From NCBI GenBank assembly GCA_023666975.1, contig JAMPAW010000202.1, forward strand, positions 1 to 5,566: a stretch of 5,566 nucleotides of DNA. Reading direction: 5' to 3'. This stretch comes from Clostridium sp. (GTDB taxonomy: Bacteria; Bacillota_A; Clostridia; Lachnospirales; Lachnospiraceae). The notes under the pieces are model-generated. The model was not told the origin of the DNA, made no database searches, and saw only the letters and a list, made by a program, of their open reading frames with translations. Position 1 is the first letter of the stretch. Each line of letters starts with the position of its first letter. Position numbers and translations under genes: made by a program. Below are positions 1 through 5,513 of this stretch, one piece after another.

Positions 1-1208
1 TCTTTCATTTTTCCGCTCATTAATTCGCTCATAATTCGCTCATCTGAAATGAGCGAATTATTTTCTTCACCAAAAAGCAGCTTCAAATACTTATCACACG
101 CCTTGCAAAGCACCATAATCCCCGATGCACTGATATTATATTCCGGCAAAGGAGCATTATATTTTGCACATGCTTCTTTGATTTTTTCAAATCCCCGCCC
201 CCATGCTTCAATCATACCACTCATAAAAAATACATTTGCAAGTTTAGGATTATACGGTTTTGAAGAATGTTTTTTAAACAATTTATCCGCTGAATCCAAA
301 CCCTCTGGCATTTCTCCATCGTTCCAAATATAGATTTTGTCTTCATACACACTAATCTGTATTGGATTGCAGCTGCTGTAATCCTTGTGAACAATGGCAT
401 TTAGCAAAATCTCCCGAAAAGCATCCGGATGAAACATAAACTGCTCTATTCTCTGTATTCCCTCATAGGTAATCAAAGCCTTCATGTATTTCGTATAAAC
501 CAAATCTACCGTCTTATCCACCTGTTCTATCAAAGACCCATGCACTTCGTCCTGATATTTTAAATCTGCATCTGACTGTGCAAAATAGCCTATCTTCACA
601 TATGCGCCTGTAACCCATTTTTCCGGATCTTTGTAAAATGCCAGCATTGCAGCCCTGATTAAATAACCATCCTCATCAACCAAGTGCAGATTATCCAGTA
701 AAATAGAATCTTCAACTCTCGCTTCCTCTGGCGTCAGTCTGCTACGCCTGACGGCTTTCTCTTTGAACAGTTCTATTGCTTCTGTTCTTAAATCTTCTAT
801 CTTTAATTTAGGAACCGGCATACCATCCCATGTCCTGCCCTGTGCTTTCAGGAGCGCTTTATCCAGTTCTTTACCGGTTATTGTTCTCATCGTACTGCCG
901 GAACGATAAAAATATTTACCATGATAACTGATGAGGGAAGGGTACTTGTCCACAATAATTTCAATGTATTGCAACTCATTCTCGTACAGCAGATTGACAT
1001 CGACTACGATACCCATTGTATCTGTAATCTTATTTGGAATAGCCTCTAATAATTTTTTCCTGTCTTTATCACTGAGCCCGACAACGTCTCCGTTATCGTT
1101 TTTGCCAATATACAATGTGCCACCATAGGCATTTGCATAACCACAAATCCACTCTAAGAACTCATCATGCCATGATTCTTTCCATTCTATCGTCTGATGT
1201 TCTGGCAT
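1..1208 (-). CDS. Schlafen AlbA_2 / GHKL ATPase 'RecG-like' putative transcriptional regulator (partial, C-terminus off the left edge)
   Basis: The frame is open from an ATG at 1208 to base 1, giving 402 codons without a stop; the end lies outside the window. The N-terminus (residues 7-35) has the AlbA_2 signature, with IEWKESW, then WICGYANAYGGTLYIG. Residues 259-343 look like the HATPase_c_4 domain of proteins usually annotated as ATP-dependent helicase RecG-like or putative transcriptional regulators: HPDAFREILLNAIVHKDY (260-277, with E266, N270, H274), a WNDGEMPEG segment (295-303) and HSSKPYNPKLANVFF followed by EAWGRGFEKI. No helicase motifs are present, so the 'helicase' name is misleading. 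A winged helix normally follows and is probably off-window. The start fits the family, whose members begin a few residues before the E-W/F-K motif; the ribosome binding site (GAGTGAAG) is weak. It is less AT-rich than the operon upstream. Its role is probably DNA-binding regulation; no target is visible. Confidence 0.9.
   Translation of the reverse strand, partial: MPEHQTIEWKESWHDEFLEWICGYANAYGGTLYIGKNDNGDVVGLSDKDRKKLLEAIPNKITDTMGIVVDVNLLYENELQYIEIIVDKYPSLISYHGKYFYRSGSTMRTITGKELDKALLKAQGRTWDGMPVPKLKIEDLRTEAIELFKEKAVRRSRLTPEEARVEDSILLDNLHLVDEDGYLIRAAMLAFYKDPEKWVTGAYVKIGYFAQSDADLKYQDEVHGSLIEQVDKTVDLVYTKYMKALITYEGIQRIEQFMFHPDAFREILLNAIVHKDYSSCNPIQISVYEDKIYIWNDGEMPEGLDSADKLFKKHSSKPYNPKLANVFFMSGMIEAWGRGFEKIKEACAKYNAPLPEYNISASGIMVLCKACDKYLKLLFGEENNSLISDERIMSELMSGKMK
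10..61. repeat. Short tandem and inverted repeats inside the linker of the AlbA_2 gene
   Basis: On the plus strand an 11-bp unit, TAATTCGCTCA, occurs twice in tandem (21-31 and 32-42), preceded by a degenerate copy at about 10-20. The second copy also forms the left arm of a perfect 13-bp inverted repeat (31-43 with 49-61, five-base loop CTGAA). In the encoded protein this is the segment around residues 384-401, where M-S-E/G-like steps recur (IMSELMSGKMK). From memory, relatives often carry a repetitive M-S-D/E linker between the ATPase domain and the C-terminal winged helix, so this is probably a low-complexity linker. Confidence 0.7.
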
Positions 1209-1276
1209 ATTCTTCACTCGCTTTCTATCATAATAAACTTATTAAATATATGTATTATCATTGTCCTTTTATAGAT

Positions 1277-1305
1277 ACTATCTCCAAAAAATTTTGACAT
1301 ATCAA
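1277..1305 (-). promoter_or_regulatory. Possible weak sigma-A-type promoter for the AlbA_2 gene
   Basis: Reading the minus strand, TTGATA (1305-1300) is followed after 17 bases by GATAGT (1282-1277), a 4/6 match to the -10 consensus. The placement, about 70 bp upstream of the ATG at 1208, is reasonable. However, the DNA is so AT-rich that such matches arise by chance, and the candidate overlaps the end of the upstream gene. Confidence 0.2.
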
Positions 1306-1313
1306 AGCTTTTT
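1286..1313. terminator. Weak, possibly bidirectional terminator-like dyad at the end of the four-gene operon
   Basis: AAAAA (1286-1290) pairs with TTTTT (1309-1313), and TTTGA (1293-1297) with TCAAA (1302-1306), around a CATA loop and across a two-base internal mismatch. On the minus strand a run of six T follows shortly after the inner stem. The stem is short and contains almost no GC, so it would be a poor intrinsic terminator. It includes the TGA stop (1302-1304) of the 325-residue gene. Confidence 0.25.
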
Positions 1314-2279
1314 ATCTTTAAAACCTTCTAACGAAAGTAAATCCACTATAGTGACATTTGAACTCGGCGATGCATATTTAATATTATATGCTTCAGGAAT
1401 GGGATAACACAACTGTATATTCTCATTTTTTAAAGCCACTATTCCGGCTGCCACTGTAGATAATTTTGTATTTAATGGAGCTAAAATATAATTCATATCC
1501 CTATTTGAATTAATTATTTTTTCTATGTTTTTAACTGTTTCTTCGATATTTATACAAGAAAAATTAAATTGCTCATATTTTTGTAACACTTGCAAATTTT
1601 GCGCCCAATCATTAAATCTTTCTCTATACTGCAAAATATAATCCTTATGATTATCGTTAGTTGAATCACTACAAATGCCAAGAGATAAGCTATCTGGTTC
1701 TAACATTTCAACAAGCCCGGTGATTCTCTCCTGTTCAAATCCTGATAATACAATTAAGTGATATTTATAATTCGGATTCCAATATCCCGGATATCCAACT
1801 ACATTTCTTATATCTTTACACCCCTTGCTCAACCAATCGGAATATTTGTCAGCTCCATTATATAAAAATAAAACATTTTTAAAATTATTTTTAGAAATAT
1901 ATAATGCCTTAATTAAAATCAATAACACTTCATGAGTAAATGTAGAGATATCTATTACAATTTTATCAATCTGCAATTCCCTCAGTTCCTTCATCAATGC
2001 GTATACTAAATCGGCTATTTTATCAGAACGTTTTAATGAAAATTCTATTTCTTTGCTATTTTTTGATATGTTTTTAATAATATCAAAATGGCTTTGATTA
2101 GTTTCTGCGGTTCGTCCATAATTATTTCTTAACACCCATGTTTTCACTATTTTATTCTGATCTATAACGCTAGGAATTGATAAACATCTTGTTTCAAAGC
2201 TAGCAAAACAAATAAAACCCACTTTATCAGGCACAAACATATTTAATTCATCTAAACTCTTTTTTAAAATTTTTTCCAT
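1302..2279 (-). CDS. Rossmann-like protein of unknown function, possible CARF-like ligand sensor or effector of the operon
   Basis: This 325-residue cytosolic protein has no signal peptide or membrane segment. I recognise the sequence style but cannot name the family. Strand-helix alternation and conserved-looking motifs suggest two Rossmann-like halves. The N-half has VGFICFASFETRCLS (20-34), IDKIVIDISTFTHE (104-117) and LFLYNGADKYSDWLSKGC (137-154). A linker, VGYPGYW (161-167), joins it to a C-half with HLIVLSGFEQERITGLVEML (174-193, then EPD) and ILAPLNTKLSTVAAGIVAL (265-283). The N-T-K step before a helix recalls the T-K motif of CARF ligand pockets, so binding of a nucleotide-type ligand is a reasonable inference, not shown. 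The start at 2279 is preceded by GGAG (2290-2287, seven-base spacer), which lies in the last codons of the ATPase gene four bases upstream. This indicates coupled translation. No nuclease or protease motif is evident. Unrelated Rossmannoid enzymes, such as a phosphoribosyltransferase-like fold, remain possible. Confidence 0.85.
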   Translation of the reverse strand: MEKILKKSLDELNMFVPDKVGFICFASFETRCLSIPSVIDQNKIVKTWVLRNNYGRTAETNQSHFDIIKNISKNSKEIEFSLKRSDKIADLVYALMKELRELQIDKIVIDISTFTHEVLLILIKALYISKNNFKNVLFLYNGADKYSDWLSKGCKDIRNVVGYPGYWNPNYKYHLIVLSGFEQERITGLVEMLEPDSLSLGICSDSTNDNHKDYILQYRERFNDWAQNLQVLQKYEQFNFSCINIEETVKNIEKIINSNRDMNYILAPLNTKLSTVAAGIVALKNENIQLCYPIPEAYNIKYASPSSNVTIVDLLSLEGFKDKKL

Positions 2280-2283
2280 TATT

Positions 2284-4164
2284 CTACTCCATAAAATCTG
2301 AAATACTTAATTGAGTAAACTCATTATCTTTTTCATTTTTATCAATATATTTTAATTGTTTCCCTGAATATATTGCTTTTCTCAAATCATCATTGGTTAC
2401 AAATAGATATCCTTGAAACCCTGTAGGGTCCAATCCAAACACCGGTGCAAAACACCGATTCAATATATAAAGATCTGTTCTTCCTCCTCCGCTTTTTGTT
2501 CCAATAGTCTTTTTTTGTAAAAAACCTAATCTCACACCACGTTTAAAAACCTTTCTCAATTCTTCATCTACCATACGCGGATTAGATAATGCAATTGAAA
2601 AAACTTTTCTTTCTGCTCTCCCCGAAAAAGGATTGTCTTGGTCTCCGGAAACTAAAATATCATAAAAGGTTTTCCCCATAGCGTTAATTAAGTTACCTAA
2701 TTTATCTGCAGTGCTTAATGGTTTATCTGTAATTTCAATCGGATTATCTACTGCATCTTCTGCATCCATATTCCTTCGCAATTCTTTAAACAAATAATAT
2801 TGTGCTCTTTCTCTTAAAGCACGATTTTGCACATTTGTAGAAATCATTTTCACATTCTTATCTTGATTCTCACTTAGCTCCATACTATACATTAAAGCAA
2901 CCGTATCCAGCAAATATCTTATATTACCCGATGATAAATGAATAATATTCTTTAATCCTGCATACCTAAAAGTACTTGTTGCTTTCCTTTTCCCGCCTAA
3001 ACTTCGTATGTAATTGGGTATCGCATATCTTCTTATATCATCACTTCTATTATATCCTCTTCCATCTATACTATATCCCTCTTTAATTTTTTTCGCTTCC
3101 ATTTTTATTGCATCTTCTTGTACTTCATAATATGGGAAGAACTTTTCAAGTGATTTTTCCATTTCACGAATATCACTATTGGGATACATTTCTTCTCCCC
3201 AATATAATTGCAATCTCTTATACAACACCATTATTGCCTGTTTGTAATAGTTTCCCTCTCTAAAATCTGTTGTATAAACTGGTGAAATATCGACTTCTTG
3301 AAAATCATGAGGAGCTTCGACAAAAACTCCTGTACTTGTCACAAAAGTTTTATATACTTCCTCCTGAGCAGACACTTTTATGGATATGGTTGGTTGGGTT
3401 CTGCTAACCAACCATGAATTTAATATCTGTGTTTGAATTTCACTTAAGTAATCCGCATCATCTATAAATAACAGTAATTTTTTTCCCTTTGGGAATCCCG
3501 GTAAATCTAATAAACCCCGAAACACTGGTACTAAAAATTGTCCATATGAAAAAAGCGGCAAATCGTATGAAACATTTTTATTATCAACATTGTATAAATT
3601 CAAAATATATCTTTTAAATTCGTTTATTTTTTTGCACATATGAAAATACAGCATAGAAAAAAAAGTCTTTTCAGAACTATAATCAGGCGTAAGCTCATCA
3701 TTGCATCCACATATCTGTAAATTTTTATAATATATATTTTCAAAAAAATGTTTATAATTCATTATATCAAATTTATCTTTATCATATATTATCTTGCTTA
3801 AATTTAAAAAAGTGTGCATAAGTACATGCATAACCAAAAAGTGTTCATTCAGCATATATGGTGCAAAATAATGATCTAGTTTTTGTAAATCGGCTAATGC
3901 CAACTCTGTTTTCTTGACAGGCAATGAAACAGCTAAATATGGTAACTCGGAAAACTTTTTTCCTTCTCTTATCATTATAAAGTCACACAAAGAACATCTA
4001 ATTAACATACTTTTACCGCAGCCTCTTACACCAGAAATCATAATATTTCCAAGTCCTCTAACCTCTGGTCTATCTGCATGTAATTCCACAAAAATTTCAT
4101 TAGCTTCCTCTGCTGTCATCTCATCCGGTACCATCACCGAAAAAGGATTATCTTTATCTCTCAT
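2284..4164 (-). CDS. ORC1/CDC6-like AAA+ (STAND-type) P-loop ATPase with C-terminal winged helix
   Basis: This 626-residue cytosolic ATPase has Walker A GVRGCGKS (45-52), Walker B LLLFIDDAD (230-238), a sensor-1-like strand near TISIKVSA (259-266) and a sensor-2-like SSGNIRYLLD (411-420, R416), as in ORC1/CDC6-type AAA+ proteins. Residues about 512-572 look like a winged helix, ending in a basic glycine-rich wing (KKTIGTKSGGGRTDLYIL); a conserved-looking FGLDPTGFQGYL tail (576-587) follows. The Walker motifs are about 185 residues apart, far more than in a plain AAA+ core, implying a long insertion. I chose the ATG at 4164, not the in-frame ATG at 4227, because AGGGAGG lies five bases before it and the earlier start would overlap the HD gene by 53 bp without a good ribosome binding site. 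In the operon it is the likely ATP-driven sensor or scaffold, possibly binding DNA. It is very unlikely to be a replication initiator here. Confidence 0.92.
   Translation of the reverse strand: MRDKDNPFSVMVPDEMTAEEANEIFVELHADRPEVRGLGNIMISGVRGCGKSMLIRCSLCDFIMIREGKKFSELPYLAVSLPVKKTELALADLQKLDHYFAPYMLNEHFLVMHVLMHTFLNLSKIIYDKDKFDIMNYKHFFENIYYKNLQICGCNDELTPDYSSEKTFFSMLYFHMCKKINEFKRYILNLYNVDNKNVSYDLPLFSYGQFLVPVFRGLLDLPGFPKGKKLLLFIDDADYLSEIQTQILNSWLVSRTQPTISIKVSAQEEVYKTFVTSTGVFVEAPHDFQEVDISPVYTTDFREGNYYKQAIMVLYKRLQLYWGEEMYPNSDIREMEKSLEKFFPYYEVQEDAIKMEAKKIKEGYSIDGRGYNRSDDIRRYAIPNYIRSLGGKRKATSTFRYAGLKNIIHLSSGNIRYLLDTVALMYSMELSENQDKNVKMISTNVQNRALRERAQYYLFKELRRNMDAEDAVDNPIEITDKPLSTADKLGNLINAMGKTFYDILVSGDQDNPFSGRAERKVFSIALSNPRMVDEELRKVFKRGVRLGFLQKKTIGTKSGGGRTDLYILNRCFAPVFGLDPTGFQGYLFVTNDDLRKAIYSGKQLKYIDKNEKDNEFTQLSISDFME
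2287..2291 (-). promoter_or_regulatory. Ribosome binding site of the 325-residue gene, inside the ATPase gene's last codons
   Basis: The minus strand reads ATGGAGTAGAATAATG: GGAG lies in the final Met-Glu codons of the ATPase gene, TAG is that gene's stop, and the ATG at 2279 begins the next gene after a seven-base spacer. This arrangement fits translational coupling and a fixed ratio of the two proteins. Confidence 0.75.
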
Positions 4165-4169
4165 AAATA

Positions 4170-4176
4170 CCTCCCT
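4170..4176 (-). promoter_or_regulatory. Strong ribosome binding site that fixes the ATPase start and overlaps the HD gene's stop codon
   Basis: The minus strand reads TAGGGAGGTATTTATG. TAG (4177-4175) is the HD gene's stop, AGGGAGG (4176-4170) is a near-ideal Shine-Dalgarno sequence, and ATG at 4164 follows a five-base spacer. It supports a 626-residue rather than a 647-residue ATPase, and ties ATPase translation to termination on the HD gene. Confidence 0.85.
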
Positions 4177-5248
4177 AATTTGCCTGTCTACTACACAAAT
4201 TCTTTTGTAATTCTTCCCCAGTAACATACTTTATAATATTGTCATGCCGCTGATTTTCACCTTTTTCTCTATAATATTCTAAATTCGCATAATTTTTGTC
4301 AGGATACCCTTGTAGTGTAAGCCTAAAAGGGGGAATAATATCTTTGATCTCATCTTCGCCGTCAAAAATATGTATCTCGATATCTAAGGTTGTTATGCGT
4401 ATCACACCTTCAGAATACTTTCTACAATATTCTAGTTCTATCATCATTTTCTGTAATCTATCTAATATTTCATCATATAGGTACACATTTCCTTTAGGCC
4501 CCGGAATCTTTTCCTGGGTTTGTTTATATGAAATAGAATATATAAGTCTTATTGTATCTCCTTTTATCGAAATAGGCGTTAGTGACTTTGAATACGCATG
4601 AAATATTTTATTTGCATCTGGAATATCTATTCCCTCAAAATCAGATCTACACAAATCATCAGAAACCTCATCTGCAAACCTCAACACCGCAGCAAGAACC
4701 TGTGGGCGTATACCAGCGCTACCGTATGTATAGCTTTTATCTACATATCTTATGGTGTCCTTATCCCCATCTACATAACCGCCATGAGCCATTGCAATCG
4801 CTCTAATCATCTGTCTCTCCGTTGGTGACATCTCCAAACGCTCAACCATTTTTGCCATTACCTCTCCAATCTTTCTTTCATGTTCTGACCGACCTGTAAT
4901 ATTACCTAAATCATGGAAATGTATTGCGTACATTAAAATAAACATTTCATAACCAGTTAACAACCATGGGTCTAACATTATATCAACCACATGCCGCATC
5001 ACTGAATTAATATGCTCTGGACCATGATCTGTCAGCAAACCATTCCCCGAAACGGCTATACCTAAATCTACATTTTTGTGGTATTTGTCTATAAATTTTT
5101 CAAATGTTAAAAATTTGTCTAGCCAATCACAGGTTATTGTAGGAAATTCATATTCCAAACCATATTTTGATGCCACATGATGTTCTTCGCTCTTCACTTT
5201 GTCTTGAAAATAATATCTTAATCCATCATTCTTTTTATATTTAATCAT
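4175..5248 (-). CDS. HD-superfamily metal-dependent phosphohydrolase-like protein
   Basis: This 357-residue cytosolic protein carries a complete-looking HD metal site: TDHGPEHINSV (73-83, H75 and H79), the HD pair in AIHFHDLGNI (108-117, H112-D113 with H110), SEHERKIG (121-128, H123), AMAHGG (152-157, H155) and LRFADEVSDD (189-198, D193). The family hydrolyses phosphoester bonds in nucleotides or nucleic acids; the substrate here cannot be read from sequence. The C-terminal third (about 222-315) is a beta-rich region with a helix, DRLQKMMIELEYC (263-275), of unknown role. No Cas3 helicase, RelA synthetase or GGDEF domain is attached. TAGGAG (5260-5255), six bases before the ATG, supports the start. 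The gene lies 19 bp after the small gene and 10 bp before the ATPase. From memory, HD proteins of this style have been catalogued in predicted conflict systems (an 'HD-CE'-like group); that label is tentative. Confidence 0.92.
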   Translation of the reverse strand: MIKYKKNDGLRYYFQDKVKSEEHHVASKYGLEYEFPTITCDWLDKFLTFEKFIDKYHKNVDLGIAVSGNGLLTDHGPEHINSVMRHVVDIMLDPWLLTGYEMFILMYAIHFHDLGNITGRSEHERKIGEVMAKMVERLEMSPTERQMIRAIAMAHGGYVDGDKDTIRYVDKSYTYGSAGIRPQVLAAVLRFADEVSDDLCRSDFEGIDIPDANKIFHAYSKSLTPISIKGDTIRLIYSISYKQTQEKIPGPKGNVYLYDEILDRLQKMMIELEYCRKYSEGVIRITTLDIEIHIFDGEDEIKDIIPPFRLTLQGYPDKNYANLEYYREKGENQRHDNIIKYVTGEELQKNLCSRQAN

Positions 5249-5254
5249 AATGTA

Positions 5255-5260
5255 CTCCTA
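5255..5260 (-). promoter_or_regulatory. Ribosome binding site of the HD gene
   Basis: TAGGAG on the minus strand lies six bases before the ATG at 5248, within the 19-bp gap after the small gene's TAA stop. There is no room for a separate promoter, so the HD gene should be read from the same transcript. Confidence 0.8.
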
Positions 5261-5267
5261 AGCTATA

Positions 5268-5513
5268 TTAATCTAATTTTAAGCCAAATTCTTCTATCAA
5301 TAAATTAGCTAGATATGTTGCCGCCTTTCTATCAAATTGAAAAGATTGACTAATCTTTTCAGGATTCTCACGTGCTGGCTTTCCATATGTATCTATCTGT
5401 AAATATTTTTTGCCATTGTTCTCAAAAACTGTATATGTTGCGTACACTTGATCATGTACAATATTTCTCTCCTTATTTACTTTCGTCAAATTACTAATAT
5501 CTATTTGAGCCAT
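5268..5513 (-). CDS. Small beta-rich protein of unknown function, first complete gene of the operon
   Basis: This 81-residue protein has no signal peptide or membrane segment. Alternating hydrophobic stretches (YATYTVFENNG at 25-35, KKYLQIDTYG at 36-45, ISQSFQFD at 54-61) suggest a small antiparallel beta-sheet closed by a C-terminal helix, RKAATYLANLLIEEFGL (62-78). I recall similar proteins of about 80 residues with a Y-G...R...K-I-S-Q pattern beside restriction-modification and other defence genes, often carrying an implausible automatic label of methionyl-tRNA formyltransferase; the protein is far too short for that enzyme. AGAAGGA (5525-5519), five bases before the ATG at 5513, is a good ribosome binding site. 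The gene reads into the HD gene 19 bp on, so an accessory, adaptor or regulatory role in the same system is inferred. No catalytic motif is visible. Confidence 0.85.
   Translation of the reverse strand: MAQIDISNLTKVNKERNIVHDQVYATYTVFENNGKKYLQIDTYGKPARENPEKISQSFQFDRKAATYLANLLIEEFGLKLD

Noticed and set aside
49..333. Plus-strand 94-codon open frame near the left edge
   Set aside because: It is antisense to the GHKL ATPase domain of the AlbA_2 gene, whose motifs are clear on the minus strand.
931..1297. Plus-strand open frames across the AlbA_2 N-terminus and the intergenic gap
   Set aside because: They are antisense to the AlbA_2 signature, with no good ribosome binding site or recognisable protein.
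2284..4164. ORC/CDC6-like protein as a plasmid or archaeal replication initiator
   Set aside because: No iterons or origin-like repeats are visible, the gene is mid-operon with an HD hydrolase, and the gene style is bacterial.
3914..4210. Plus-strand open frame opposite the start of the ATPase gene
   Set aside because: It is antisense to the Walker A region, has a low-complexity Ser/Ile/Leu-rich translation and no domain; a shadow of the real gene.
4165..4227. Upstream ATG at 4227 as the ATPase start (adds 21 residues)
   Set aside because: It would overlap the HD gene by 53 bp and lacks a comparable ribosome binding site, while the ATG at 4164 has AGGGAGG at ideal distance.
4296..4828. Several plus-strand open frames opposite the HD gene
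   Set aside because: They overlap each other and the conserved HD motifs on the other strand, and their translations look like antisense artefacts.
4175..5248. HD protein as a Cas3/Cas10-type CRISPR nuclease
   Set aside because: No helicase or Palm domain, no cas neighbours and no repeat-spacer array are present.
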